From Acetobacter peroxydans (lineage in GTDB: Bacteria > Pseudomonadota > Alphaproteobacteria > Acetobacterales > Acetobacteraceae), in assembly GCF_006539345.1 (NCBI RefSeq), contig NZ_BJMV01000007.1, forward strand, positions 62,001 to 126,000: 64,000 bases of DNA, in the 5' to 3' direction. Both the position numbers and the translations under genes were made by a program. Shown here piece after piece: positions 15,941 to 25,234 of the stretch; position 1 is the stretch's first letter; the number at the start of each line of letters is the position of its first letter. Below the pieces are notes generated by a model. It ran no database searches, was not told where the DNA came from, and worked only from the letters and a program-made list of their open reading frames with translations.

Positions 15941-18265
15941 GTGAAGCTGACTTCTGGAAAAATTGCTGACACAGCTTCAAATCTTTCGTTGCTCGGCGCA
16001 ACCGTGTGGATGGGCGCGCAGTCGTTTGCCTTTGCCGCTGATGTCGATGTGGATCATGCGGAAGGGAAAAAGAGGAAAACCACCGACCACAAGCACGCCG
16101 GGCAGCATAAGACCGTTCCGGGCTACGAGCAGGTTGAGGTTATCGGCCAGTTCAGGAATCGTTCTCCGAAATTTACCGCCTCCATTCTCGATACGCCCAA
16201 GAGCGTTTCGGTCATTTCGCGTCAGATGCTGGATGAAACCGCCTCTCACACGCTGGCCGATGCCCTGCGCAATGTGCCGGGTATTACAATGGGCGCGGGC
16301 GAAGGTGGCAATCCCGTGGGCGATAGACCTTTCCTGCGTGGGCAGGATGCCCAGTCGAGCACGTTCGTGGATGGTATGCGCGATGTCGGGGCGCAGTCGC
16401 GCGAGACTTTCAATGTCGAATCCATTGATGTCATCAAGGGCGATACCGGCGCGATCAGCGGCCGTGCCGGGGCGGGTGGCGCCATCGTCATCAACAGCAA
16501 GATGCCGAAGCTGAAGAATTTCATTGATGCCAATGTCGGTTTTGGCAACGCGGACTACAAGCGCGCCACGTTTGACGGCAACTGGAAGGTGGCACCGACT
16601 GCGGCGTTCCGGTTCAACCTGATGGTTGATGATGAAGACAAGGCCGGTCGCGGCCCGACCCATTTTGAACGGTATGGTCTCGCACCCTCGCTCTCATTCG
16701 GGCTGGGCACGCCCAACCGTGTGACCCTCATGTACTACCACATGCAGAATTTCGACACGCCGGATGTCGGTATTCCCTACAATAACCCGACTTTCACAGC
16801 CCGGACAGACGGCGCGGCGCGTGTGATGGCGACTGGCAGTGGTGCGCCCGTCACGGTGCCGTTCGATACGTGGTACGGTCTCAAGGATCGTGATCGCAAC
16901 CATGATGGGATCGATATGGGTACGTTGCGGTTCGAGCACGATTTCAGCCCCAACCTGCACATCCGCAACTCGACCCGGTATTCGGAAACCACCCAGAACG
17001 ATATCTGGACCATGCCGGACGACAGTAACGGCAATATCTATTACGGCTATGTCTACCGGCGTATGAACAGCCGGATTTCAACCTTTGATACCGCCACCAA
17101 CCAGACCGATTTCTATGGCACCGTGCATCTGCTCGGGTTCAAGAATTCCTTTGCAATGGGCACGGAGTTTACCCGTGAGCAGGGCAAGAATGACACCTAC
17201 GCGGCCTTTATAAATGGTGTGAACGTCACCTCGGGCACGAACTATACACACTGTGCCACGGCTCTGGCCTTTTCGTCGGGTACCTGCACCACACTACTCA
17301 ACCCCAACCCTGATGATGCGTATTCGGCCTCCATCCGCCGCGCGGGTAATCCCAACAGCACCCGTTTTGACACCAAGGCCGTCTATCTGACCGATACGAT
17401 CACCTTCCTGCCGCAACTGCTTGGAAATTTTGGTGTGCGTCTCGACAATGTTCAGAGCACCTACCGTTCCACGACGGCGGAATACGGACGGGGCGACAAT
17501 CTGTTCACCTATCAGGGGGGGCTTGTGTACAAGCCTGCGCCCAATGGGTCGGTCTATGTCTCCTATGCCACATCGGCCATTCCGCCGGGTAACTCGGTGG
17601 GGCAGGGGTCGGATGATATTTCTCTGGGGGCGGATCGTTCGGGCAATATCGGCTCGGCGCTCAAGCCCGAGCGCGACCGTACGATCGAGGTCGGTACAAA
17701 ATGGAGCCTGCTACATAACAGGATTTTTGTAACCGGTGCGTTGTTCCAGATTGATGCCAGCGATTTCAAGATCACCACGGCGACAGGCGGTATTGCCAAT
17801 GGCGGCAGAAAGCGCACCCGAGGTGGTGAAATTAGCATCAGTGGCCAGTTGACCAGATGGTGGGAGGTTTCGGGGGGATATTCCTATCTCGATGCCCGGC
17901 TGATCGAATATGGTGGCGCGGGGGCCAACGCGGGGCTGATGAACGGACGCCACGCCCCGAACACGCCAGAAAACAGCCTGTCTCTGTGGACAACCTTCCA
18001 GCCTGTTCAGAATCTGAAGGTAGGCGGTGGCGTCTATTACATGAGCCGCGTTTACGGTACGGATTCACCCACCGCGCCAAAATTCGTGCCCGCTTACTGG
18101 CGCTTTGACTTCATGGCCAGCTATCATTTCCTTCAGCACTACACGTTGCAGCTCAATATCCAGAACATCGCCAATACCCGGTATTTTGTGCAGGCCTATA
18201 CAACGCATTATGCCCTGCAGGCTGCCGGCCGTACCGCGATGGTCAACCTGCATGTCCACTTCTGA
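15941..18265 (+). CDS. TonB-dependent catecholate-type siderophore receptor (Fiu-like)
   Basis: About 774-residue outer-membrane receptor for ferric siderophores, energised by TonB. Order: signal peptide (hydrophobic LSLLGATVWMGAQSFAFA), a His-rich stretch, plug domain (SVSVISRQMLDE, ALRNVPGITMGAGEGGNPVGD, FLRGQDAQSSTFVDGMRDVG), then the 22-strand barrel ending in ...MVNLHVHF with terminal Phe. It is most like the Fiu/PiuA group of catecholate receptors. I take GTG 15941, which has AAAGGG seven bases upstream; ATG 15908 and GTG 15890 are in frame but have no ribosome site. A Fur-box-like site precedes it and a Sel1-repeat gene overlaps its end. Substrate is unproven. Confidence 0.9.
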   Translation: MKLTSGKIADTASNLSLLGATVWMGAQSFAFAADVDVDHAEGKKRKTTDHKHAGQHKTVPGYEQVEVIGQFRNRSPKFTASILDTPKSVSVISRQMLDETASHTLADALRNVPGITMGAGEGGNPVGDRPFLRGQDAQSSTFVDGMRDVGAQSRETFNVESIDVIKGDTGAISGRAGAGGAIVINSKMPKLKNFIDANVGFGNADYKRATFDGNWKVAPTAAFRFNLMVDDEDKAGRGPTHFERYGLAPSLSFGLGTPNRVTLMYYHMQNFDTPDVGIPYNNPTFTARTDGAARVMATGSGAPVTVPFDTWYGLKDRDRNHDGIDMGTLRFEHDFSPNLHIRNSTRYSETTQNDIWTMPDDSNGNIYYGYVYRRMNSRISTFDTATNQTDFYGTVHLLGFKNSFAMGTEFTREQGKNDTYAAFINGVNVTSGTNYTHCATALAFSSGTCTTLLNPNPDDAYSASIRRAGNPNSTRFDTKAVYLTDTITFLPQLLGNFGVRLDNVQSTYRSTTAEYGRGDNLFTYQGGLVYKPAPNGSVYVSYATSAIPPGNSVGQGSDDISLGADRSGNIGSALKPERDRTIEVGTKWSLLHNRIFVTGALFQIDASDFKITTATGGIANGGRKRTRGGEISISGQLTRWWEVSGGYSYLDARLIEYGGAGANAGLMNGRHAPNTPENSLSLWTTFQPVQNLKVGGGVYYMSRVYGTDSPTAPKFVPAYWRFDFMASYHFLQHYTLQLNIQNIANTRYFVQAYTTHYALQAAGRTAMVNLHVHF

Positions 18266-18971
18266 AGCGCACGCCGCGCTTCTGGCTCTTGTTACCCGGC
18301 AGGCACGGGCCGGTGATGCACAGGCGCAACTGGCCCTTGGCCAGTTGCTGCTCAACGGCATCGGTGCCGACCGGGACGAGAAAAACGCTTTCAGGTGGTT
18401 TCTGGCCAGCGCCCTTCAGGGTGTGGCCATGGGCTGCAACATGGTCGGGCGTTGTCGCGAACTGGGTTGGGGTGTTGCGCCCGACCGGGCCGAGGCCATG
18501 CCATGGTACCGGCGGGCGGCACAGGCCGGGCTGGACTGGGGCATGTACAATTACGCAACCGGGCTGACTCTGGGCTGGAGTGGGCCCCGCGACCTTGAGG
18601 CCGCCTTTCTCTGGTTCAGGCGGGCGGCGGCACTCGGGCATTGCAAGTCCTTCAATATTATCGGCGGTTTTTATGAAGACGGCTGGGCCTGCGCGCGTGA
18701 CCTGCGGCGGGCACGGGCCTGGTACGCGGCGGCCGCCCGGTGCGGGGATTTCAGGGGGCATTTCAATTACGGCCGTTTCCTGCTGCGCGAAAACCGGCCC
18801 GAGGATGCTGCCCGTCATTTCTCTCTCGCCCGCCAGTCGGGCACGGCGGCGTTTGTCGAAAAAATGGACGCCTTCCTTCAGAACGTTGATGGCCCGGAGC
18901 CGCCCGCCCGATATGCGCTACCCGCAGGCAGGGCGGAAGGGGATGGGCTTTTCCAGTTCTCATCGCTTTAG
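18252..18971 (+). CDS. Sel1-like repeat protein linked to the siderophore receptor
   Basis: 239-residue protein built of about five Sel1-like (TPR-type) repeats, for example the segments GDAQAQLALGQLLLNGIG, GWGVAPDRAEAMPWYRRAA and DLEAAFLWFRRAAALGH. It has no signal peptide, so it is probably cytoplasmic. It overlaps the end of the receptor gene by 14 bases, which means it is co-expressed and probably iron-regulated. Sel1-repeat genes commonly neighbour TonB receptors and the PiuC dioxygenase in proteobacteria; piuC is absent here. Molecular function unknown. Confidence 0.82.
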   Translation: MSTSEAHAALLALVTRQARAGDAQAQLALGQLLLNGIGADRDEKNAFRWFLASALQGVAMGCNMVGRCRELGWGVAPDRAEAMPWYRRAAQAGLDWGMYNYATGLTLGWSGPRDLEAAFLWFRRAAALGHCKSFNIIGGFYEDGWACARDLRRARAWYAAAARCGDFRGHFNYGRFLLRENRPEDAARHFSLARQSGTAAFVEKMDAFLQNVDGPEPPARYALPAGRAEGDGLFQFSSL

Positions 18972-19197
18972 ACGTCCCGTTTTTTTCTGTCTGTGTCGTT
19001 CGCCAGTCTTGTGCGATGCCGGAAGGGTATCCGCGCTTTTGGGGGCTTGATTGACAGGGTCATGACACGGCACGTACAAAAGCGCAGGTCAAGGTTCGGA
19101 CAGAAAAGCCACGCTCAAATCCGGCCTTTTACCTTGCATGAGGGGGCAGCGCCCTGCCCGGAGCGGGTGCGCCCTGAGATCGACAAGGAGAAAATAT

Positions 19198-19410
19198 ATG
19201 TCTTATGCCCTGCTTGACGCGGCCCGTGTCGCCAAGGCCGCCGGGGTTTCGCTTGGCGTGCTCAACAGCGTTACGGAAACCTCCGAGGCCCATACCCGCA
19301 AGGTGATCATGATTGAGCGGATCGAGGCTCTGGCCAAGGCGGCATCGGAATCAGGGCAGGGTGTGACCCTGACATCCGAGGAGTTCTGGCTGATCAGCCG
19401 TAACTGGTAG
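19198..19410 (+). CDS. Conserved 70-residue protein, function unknown
   Basis: A 70-residue protein preceded by an excellent ribosome site (AAGGAGAAAATAT). It is mostly helical, with a segment IERIEALAKAASESG, and ends in SRNW. No known domain is recognised. It lies 226 bases after the Sel1 gene and 9 bases before the YbhB-family gene, so it is probably co-transcribed with the latter. The strong ribosome site and clean start support it as real. Confidence 0.65.
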   Translation: MSYALLDAARVAKAAGVSLGVLNSVTETSEAHTRKVIMIERIEALAKAASESGQGVTLTSEEFWLISRNW

Positions 19411-19419
19411 GGGCGAGCC

Positions 19420-19914
19420 ATGACGTTTGTTCTTGAAAGCCCGGCTTTTGTCACCGGCGACGTGCTGCCTCAGGCGCAGGTCTATAACGGCATGGGCCAG
19501 ACAGGGGCCAACCTGTCGCCCGCACTGGTCTGGAAAGGTGCGCCCGAAGGGACACGCAGCTTTGTGGTGACAGTCTATGACCCGGATGCCCCGACTGGTT
19601 CAGGCTGGTGGCACTGGGTGGTGGTCAACATTCCGCCGCAGGTGACAGCCCTGCCCGAAGGTGCAGGATCGGGCAAAGGGGGCCTGCCGGAAGGGGCCTT
19701 GCAGATCCGGACTGATTTCGGCGTGCCGGGCTATGGCGGGGCGGCGCCGCCGCCAGGCCGTGTGCATCGCTATGTCTTTACCGTTTACGCGCTGGATGTG
19801 CCCCGGCTTGATGTGACGGCGGATTCAAGCCCGGCTCTGGTCGGGTTCATGATCCATCATCACCAGCTTGGCGCGGCCAGCCTGACAGCCCTGTACGGGG
19901 GCTCAGCCAGATAG
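19420..19914 (+). CDS. YbhB/YbcL family Raf-kinase-inhibitor-like protein
   Basis: 164-residue member of the PEBP/RKIP-like family. The signatures are clear: VTVYDPDAPTGSGWWHWVVVNIP (ligand-site region, around 50-72), YGGAAPPPGRVHRYVFTVYALDV and a C-terminal helix region. Bacterial members are often secreted or periplasmic and have no settled biochemical role; this one has no obvious signal peptide. It follows the 70-residue gene with 9 bases between. Confidence 0.92.
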   Translation: MTFVLESPAFVTGDVLPQAQVYNGMGQTGANLSPALVWKGAPEGTRSFVVTVYDPDAPTGSGWWHWVVVNIPPQVTALPEGAGSGKGGLPEGALQIRTDFGVPGYGGAAPPPGRVHRYVFTVYALDVPRLDVTADSSPALVGFMIHHHQLGAASLTALYGGSAR

Positions 19915-19947
19915 CTGCCGCAGGCCTGAGGGTCTGGCGTGGGTGCT

Positions 19948-20697
19948 TTAGTCCAGCCAGGCCAGCAGGGGCGGCAGATACTGTTCCAGCTTGATGCGTA
20001 CGGGCATCAGGTAGGCATTGCCCTGCGTGTGCGAGAGTTCGCGTAGGACTCTACCGGCAAAGGCGACATTGGCCTCCAGCGTGGGGTCGAAATCATGCGG
20101 GAAGACGATATGGTTCGTGGTTTCCCAGTATGAGCGCGAACGTGGGCCGATCACGGGGGAAAGCCCCCAGAACACGGTTTCGTTCTTCAGCCATTCGCGG
20201 CACAGGTCGAACAGTTTGAAATCAAAGACCGGCTGGGTGAAAAACCCTTCGGCTCCCGCGTCTTTCTTGCGGGCGACGTCTTCGAGTTCCTGCCACGGGG
20301 CGCGCCGATAGGGATCGAACGCGGCATAAACCCGCAGATGCGGTGCTTCACGCCTGTAGCGGCGGATCACGCTTTCCGAACTATTGGGGTAGGTGCGGCG
20401 TGACAGGTCGGCTGGCAGGTCGCCATGCACGACCAGCACTTCTTCAAGCCCCGGCTGGTTTGCGCCGGGCAGGGGGGCGTCCGGGGCGATGTCGATAGCG
20501 CGTACATGTGCGATGACACGCTTGCAGTAAGGCTGTGCCAGCTTTGCCGCATCCCAGCTTCGCAGCGGAAAACGCATGAGATCGGGGATGTTGAGCGTAT
20601 CAGCCGCGGGAAACAGGGTTTTGACGGTTCGGGCTTCGTTTATCAGGTCTTCAGGTGTGCGGGGCACCAGCTCGACAGACAGGCGGGCCAGACTCAC
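19948..20697 (-). CDS. Methylenetetrahydrofolate reductase family protein (short)
   Basis: 249-residue TIM-barrel protein related to MetF, which reduces 5,10-methylene-THF to 5-methyl-THF using FAD. Family-like features are the N-terminal [13 protein letters not shown], the segment [17 protein letters not shown] (cf. QLFF in MetF) and [10 protein letters not shown]. At 249 residues it is shorter than the usual about 290. It begins with GTG overlapping the folD stop (GTGA), so it is translationally coupled to folD, the preceding pathway step. The C1-folate role is inferred from both similarity and coupling; whether it binds FAD and NAD(P)H normally cannot be told. Confidence 0.75.
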   Translation of the reverse strand: MSLARLSVELVPRTPEDLINEARTVKTLFPAADTLNIPDLMRFPLRSWDAAKLAQPYCKRVIAHVRAIDIAPDAPLPGANQPGLEEVLVVHGDLPADLSRRTYPNSSESVIRRYRREAPHLRVYAAFDPYRRAPWQELEDVARKKDAGAEGFFTQPVFDFKLFDLCREWLKNETVFWGLSPVIGPRSRSYWETTNHIVFPHDFDPTLEANVAFAGRVLRELSHTQGNAYLMPVRIKLEQYLPPLLAWLD

Positions 20698-21605
20698 GGC
20701 AGTTTTCCTTCGATCTGAAGGCGCGCAGCCGCCAGCGTATTGCTGAGCAGGCAGGCAATGGTCATGGGGCCGACACCGCCGGGCACGGGGGTAATCCGCC
20801 CTGCGACGGTCGCTACTTCATCAAAGGCCACGTCGCCCACGAGGCGGCTCTTGCCATCCGGTGTGGTGGTGCGGGTAATGCCCACGTCAATGACCGTGGC
20901 GCCGGGCTTGACCCAGTCCTTGCGCACCAGTTCCCGGCAGCCGGTGGCCACCACCAGAATGTCCGCCTCGCGCGCTATGGCCGCCGGATCGCGTGTGTGG
21001 ATATGCGCAATCGAGACAGTGCAGCCTTCGGCTAGCAGCATCAGCGCCAGCGGCTTGCCCACCAGATTGGAGCAGCCGATGACCACCGCGTGCAGGCCGG
21101 TCATGTCGCCAAGCTGGTCGCGCAGCAGCAGCAGGCAGCCAAGCGGGGTGCAGGGCACGATACCGGGCAGGTTGACCGCCAGCCGTCCGGCATTGACTTC
21201 GCCCAGTCCGTCCACGTCTTTTTCCGGCGCGATGGCATTGGTCACACGGCGCGCGTCCAGCCCGGCGGGTAGGGGAAGCTGCACCAGAATGCCGTGAATT
21301 TCGGGGTCTTTGTTCAGCCTGTCCACCAGCCCGAGCAGTTCTTCTTCGGACGTGGTTTCAGGCAGCATGTGCATGAACGAGCGCATACCCGCATGATGGG
21401 TCTGGATGGCCTTGTTGCGGACATAGACCTCACTGGCCGGGTCATTGCCCACCAGCACAACCGCAAGACCGGGGGTGACAGCATGACGGGCATGGAACGC
21501 CTGCACCTCCTCGCGAACCCTGTTGCGCAGTGTGGCAGCGAACGCCTTGCCGTCGATAAGCTGGGCGCTGTGGCCGGAGGAAAGGGAGGTGCTGGTGCTG
21601 CTCAT
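20694..21605 (-). CDS. folD: Bifunctional methylenetetrahydrofolate dehydrogenase/cyclohydrolase FolD
   Basis: 303-residue cytosolic enzyme interconverting methylene-, methenyl- and formyl-THF. Visible motifs: [11 protein letters not shown] with the catalytic Lys (YxxxK), [33 protein letters not shown] and the Rossmann site [17 protein letters not shown]-terminal [18 protein letters not shown] closes the active site. ATG 21605 gives the expected length. It overlaps the metF-like gene downstream by four bases. Confidence 0.96.
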   Translation of the reverse strand: MSSTSTSLSSGHSAQLIDGKAFAATLRNRVREEVQAFHARHAVTPGLAVVLVGNDPASEVYVRNKAIQTHHAGMRSFMHMLPETTSEEELLGLVDRLNKDPEIHGILVQLPLPAGLDARRVTNAIAPEKDVDGLGEVNAGRLAVNLPGIVPCTPLGCLLLLRDQLGDMTGLHAVVIGCSNLVGKPLALMLLAEGCTVSIAHIHTRDPAAIAREADILVVATGCRELVRKDWVKPGATVIDVGITRTTTPDGKSRLVGDVAFDEVATVAGRITPVPGGVGPMTIACLLSNTLAAARLQIEGKLP

Positions 21606-21788
21606 GTGCTTCTGTCGCCGGGGCTGAGGTCTTGCTGGTGTAAGGAATGAGTCGGGCATACGCAAAAAGAAACGCCCCTGCAATGCCGGGGCCCCGCCCG
21701 CGCCATGCCTGAAATGCGGTTCGCTCTCTGGTTGCTCGGGTGGTTGCGGGCATCGCGCATGGCTCTGACGGGTTTTGACAGGGGCGGT

Positions 21789-22949
21789 TTATGAAGGCGT
21801 GCTGTCTCCCTCCTTGCGGTAGGGCGAGAGGGCCATCAAAGCCTCGGCTTCCGCGCGGATGGCCGGGCGCTCGTTGTGCAGGTAGTCCTGCACGGCGCGG
21901 CGCAGCGAGGGGTTTTCCAGCCAGTGGGCGGAGTGTGTCAGCACCGGCAGGTAACCGCGCTGAATCTTGTGCTCGCCCTGTGCGCCTGCTTCCACCCGTT
22001 GCAGCCCGTGGGCAATGGCAAAGTCTATCGCCCGGTAATAGCAGAGTTCGAAATGCAGGAACGGCCATTCACCCCGGCAGCCCCAGTTGCGGCCGAACAG
22101 CGTATCGCCACCCAGAATGTTCAGCGCCATGGCTACGGGCGTCTGGCCGTCGCGGGCCACCATCATGACGACGGCATCGCCCAGCCTGTCCGACAGGAGC
22201 GGAAAAAAGCGGTCGGTCAGATAGGCCCGTCCCCATTTGCGGTCGATCGTGTCCTGATAGAAACCGTAAAAAGCCTGCCAGTCTTCAGCGGTGATGGCCT
22301 GCCCGCGCAGGGTTTCGAACGTCAGGCCGCAGGCATTGGCGTCCCGCCGCTCCCGCCGGACGCTCTTGCGCTTGCGGGAGGAAAGGGTGGCAAGAAAATC
22401 CTCAAAACTCGAGAAACCCTGATTATGCCAGTGATATTGCACGCCAAGGCGGGGCAGCCAGCCGCGTTCGGTCAAAAGGGTGCTTTCCTCTGGCTGGCAG
22501 AAGGTCACATGCGCGGAAGAAAGCCCCGTATCATCGCAGAGTTGGCGGAGCGCATCGGCCAGTACGGGGCGGGTCTCGGGCGGGGCGGCAGGGTGCGCCA
22601 GCAGGCGTGGGCCGGGGGCGGGGGTAAAGGGCACCGCACATTGCAGCTTGGGGTAGTACTGTCCGCCCGCTGCGTTGAAAGCGCGGGCCCACCCCTGGTC
22701 GAACACATATTCGCCCCAGGAATGTTCCTTGATATAGGCCGGGCAGACGGCAGCCAAAGCGCCATCGGGGCTTTGCAGGCGCAGGTGGCGGGGTATCCAG
22801 CCTGTCTCGCGGCTGACTGAGCCACTGTCTTCCAATGCGCTCAGGAAAGCATGGCTGATAAAAGGAGCATCCGGCCCGGCGCAGGAATCCCACTGCTCCG
22901 GGGGAATGGCGTGGATGCTCTCATGCAGGGTAACGGCCCAGTCAGCCAT
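21789..22949 (-). CDS. COG3146 family GNAT-like acyltransferase
   Basis: 386-residue cytosolic protein of the COG3146 group (annotated peptidogalycan biosynthesis or GNAT N-acetyltransferase, DUF482). Family markers are FISHAFLSALEDSGSVSRETGW near residues 28-49, KEHSWGEYVFDQGWA, LATLSSRKRKSVRRER, and GDTLFGRNWGC, followed by FHFELCYYRAIDFAI. It resembles the FemAB/GNAT acyltransferase fold. The substrate is unknown. The frame continues upstream to 22988, but ATG 22949 gives the conserved N-terminus MADWAVTLHESI. Confidence 0.85.
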   Translation of the reverse strand: MADWAVTLHESIHAIPPEQWDSCAGPDAPFISHAFLSALEDSGSVSRETGWIPRHLRLQSPDGALAAVCPAYIKEHSWGEYVFDQGWARAFNAAGGQYYPKLQCAVPFTPAPGPRLLAHPAAPPETRPVLADALRQLCDDTGLSSAHVTFCQPEESTLLTERGWLPRLGVQYHWHNQGFSSFEDFLATLSSRKRKSVRRERRDANACGLTFETLRGQAITAEDWQAFYGFYQDTIDRKWGRAYLTDRFFPLLSDRLGDAVVMMVARDGQTPVAMALNILGGDTLFGRNWGCRGEWPFLHFELCYYRAIDFAIAHGLQRVEAGAQGEHKIQRGYLPVLTHSAHWLENPSLRRAVQDYLHNERPAIRAEAEALMALSPYRKEGDSTPS

Positions 22950-23009
22950 GGCAATCACGCTCCCTGTAGGGTGCCGTCTCCCGCGCATGAAAGCGCGGAA
23001 GGCGGGATT

Positions 23010-23471
23010 TTACGCGATTTCGAACAGTCCTTCCACTTCCACCGGTGCGTCCAGCGGCAGGGAAGGCACGCCCACGGTGGAGCGTGCATGGCGTCCGGCC
23101 TCACCAAAAACGGCAACCGCCAGATCGGAAGCGCCGTTCATGACCGTGGCCTGCGCCGTGAAGTCCGGCGTGCAGGCAATGAACCCGCCCAGCCGCACCA
23201 CGCGCTTGACGCGGGAAAGGTCGCCAATGGCGGCTTTTACCTGCGCGATGACGTTGATCATGCTGTAGCGGGCCGCCTGCACGGCGGTCTCGACCGTTAC
23301 CGCCCCGCCCAGCTTGCCGGTAGCGAACAGCGCGCCATCCAGCAGCGGCAACTGGCCTGAAACGATCAGCGTCGAGCCGGTCTGCACACAGGCGACATAA
23401 TTGGCGACCGGGGCCGCAGGTACGGGCAGGATGATGCCAAGAGCCTCAAGGCGGGATTCGGGGGTGTTCAT
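23010..23471 (-). CDS. RidA family protein (YjgF/YER057c)
   Basis: 153-residue RidA-family protein, a trimeric enamine/imine deaminase fold. The family pattern is visible: FVAC-like VVSGQLPLLDG, helix AVQAARYSMINVIAQVKAAIGDLSRVKRVVRL, and C-terminal VGVPSLPLDAPVEVEGLFEI. In RidA proper the active Arg sits in a RxxV(G/A)V motif; here RSTVGVPSLP keeps the Arg (R133 region). Its enamine substrate is unknown. It lies between the TSCPD gene and the COG3146 gene on the same strand. Confidence 0.9.
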   Translation of the reverse strand: MNTPESRLEALGIILPVPAAPVANYVACVQTGSTLIVSGQLPLLDGALFATGKLGGAVTVETAVQAARYSMINVIAQVKAAIGDLSRVKRVVRLGGFIACTPDFTAQATVMNGASDLAVAVFGEAGRHARSTVGVPSLPLDAPVEVEGLFEIA

Positions 23472-23507
23472 AGCGGGTTTTTCCCTTGATCGTTACGTAC
23501 CGGTGGG

Positions 23508-25055
23508 TCAGCAGACCAGCCGCAGGCCACGCTTTCTCTGTCCTGAAGGGGTATCATCCTCACCGGGCAGGTCAAGCGGCAGAAGCGGGTCCGGCTCGGT
23601 CTGGGCATCCTGATGCGGCCCGTCGGGCAGACGCTTGCCAAGATAAGCATCCGACAGGGCGCGGAACACGTAATCCAGCATGGATGTGGCGTAGGAGGCC
23701 ACGGGATCGCCTTCCACCGTTCCGGCCGGGCCGAAGCAGGAATAGGCGAAGTTATCCACAAAGGCGTCCAGCGGCGCGCCGTATTGCAGGCCGATGCTGA
23801 CAGCCTCACCAAAGCTTTCCATCAGGCCGCGCACCATGCTGCTTTCACGCGTGGGCGAGAGCGAGAGTTCGCCCAGTGTGCCGTCTTCATACTCGCCGGT
23901 GCGCATGAACAGGCGATGCCCGCCAATGCTGGTTTTCTGCGTAAAGCCTCCATGCCGGGCGGACAGCGCGCGCCGTGCACCGCGTTCGAGCTTCTGGCGC
24001 GCGGGCGAGGGCAGGGCTTCGGGGCGGGCGGGCATACGGTCTACAAAACCGGTCAGTGCGCGATACATGGCCAGATGCGCGCCCGCACCGGGCAGGGGCA
24101 GAACGGTTTCCCCCGCCAGAGAGGCGGCTAGAGCGGTTTCGGTTGTAAAACCGCGCGCTTCCAGCCTCTGGCGCGTGCTGGTGGCCAGACGGCCATCGGG
24201 GCGGAGCATGGAAAACACCGGGGCGAGGCCGCAGGCTTCCACTCCCAGAATACCGTCCACCGGGTTGGAGGCTGAAAAGCCGGTTTCCACCGGGGCCAGC
24301 GGGGTATCGGTTTCCACCGCCGCTTCGGCCCAGACCGCGCGCAGGGTTTCGCCCAGACCCGGCAGCACGGTGCGCACCGGCGGCAAGGGCAGTGTTTCGG
24401 GGCCGCGCCCGGCATGGGCGGTCAGGGTGGCCAGTGCGGCGATGGCGCAGGCGGCGGCCCGTCCGTCTTCGCTGTCATAGTCCAGTCCCACACCTGCCAG
24501 GCAGGCGTCGAGATTGGTCAGCAGAATATCGCCCGCGACCAAGGGCGGCGCTTCCACCTGTGTGGCGGCGTTGCCGGTGGCCGGGGCGGCGGGGGCGAAC
24601 AGATCAGGCAGAGGCAGTTCGCCATTGCGCAGGCTGGCCGTGCTTTCCGCTGTATGGCGCAGCACCGAGCAGATCAGACGCAGGGCCGCGACAAAGGTGC
24701 GCGCCGCAAAGCCTTCCCCCGGCGAGACAAATGCCGCCAGATTGACAATAAAGCCGGGCGGGCGGTCAAACGCGCACCGCCATACGGCCTCGGTCGGGGC
24801 TGCCTGCCGTGTCAGCAGCAGCCAGACCAGCGAGCGTGCCGTGGCGCTGTCCGGGGCGAACACGCGCGTCCAGCCATTGGCCAGAGTGGGGAGGTCGATC
24901 GGATCGTCGCCCGGAACGAGCTGTGCAAGAGCGGCAGCCGCCTCCGTGTCCCACTCCGCGGGGAGCGTTACGGGGCGGAGCGGCGCATCCGGGTCGGCGG
25001 CGGCGTCCAGTGTGCTCATCAGCACACCGTTCCAGGGGTGTGTGGCGGTTGTCAT
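23508..25055 (-). CDS. TSCPD-domain protein, resembles C-terminus of B12-dependent ribonucleotide reductase
   Basis: 515 residues. The last 130 or so are very like the C-terminal TSCPD module of NrdJ (adenosylcobalamin ribonucleotide reductase): FTQKTSIGGHRLFMRTGEYE, LGELSLSP, LQYGAPLDAFVDNFAYSCFGPAG, ATSMLDYVFRALSDAYLG. The first 380 residues are Ala/Leu-rich and include weak similarity to the reductase barrel, for example NLDACLAGVGLDYDSEDGRAAA, but I see no finger-loop CxxC or B12-site signature. Catalysis is therefore unlikely to be ordinary ribonucleotide reduction. ATG 25055 follows no strong ribosome site, and an internal ATG (residue 13) is an alternative start. A regulatory or structural role is only a guess. 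Confidence 0.72.
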   Translation of the reverse strand: MTTATHPWNGVLMSTLDAAADPDAPLRPVTLPAEWDTEAAAALAQLVPGDDPIDLPTLANGWTRVFAPDSATARSLVWLLLTRQAAPTEAVWRCAFDRPPGFIVNLAAFVSPGEGFAARTFVAALRLICSVLRHTAESTASLRNGELPLPDLFAPAAPATGNAATQVEAPPLVAGDILLTNLDACLAGVGLDYDSEDGRAAACAIAALATLTAHAGRGPETLPLPPVRTVLPGLGETLRAVWAEAAVETDTPLAPVETGFSASNPVDGILGVEACGLAPVFSMLRPDGRLATSTRQRLEARGFTTETALAASLAGETVLPLPGAGAHLAMYRALTGFVDRMPARPEALPSPARQKLERGARRALSARHGGFTQKTSIGGHRLFMRTGEYEDGTLGELSLSPTRESSMVRGLMESFGEAVSIGLQYGAPLDAFVDNFAYSCFGPAGTVEGDPVASYATSMLDYVFRALSDAYLGKRLPDGPHQDAQTEPDPLLPLDLPGEDDTPSGQRKRGLRLVC

Positions 25056-25234
25056 GTCCGGCAGTTTATCGTCCTGGCTGCGGCTGAGGTAAGCCGGTTT
25101 GAAGGCCCGATGGCGGCATTGATACTCTTTATTACGAGGATATGGGGGATAACTTTGCCGCCTGTCGGGTCTCGTACAGGTGATGGCAGGGCGGACGATA
25201 AAATGATCGACGGATGCCCTGCCGGAGTCCTATC

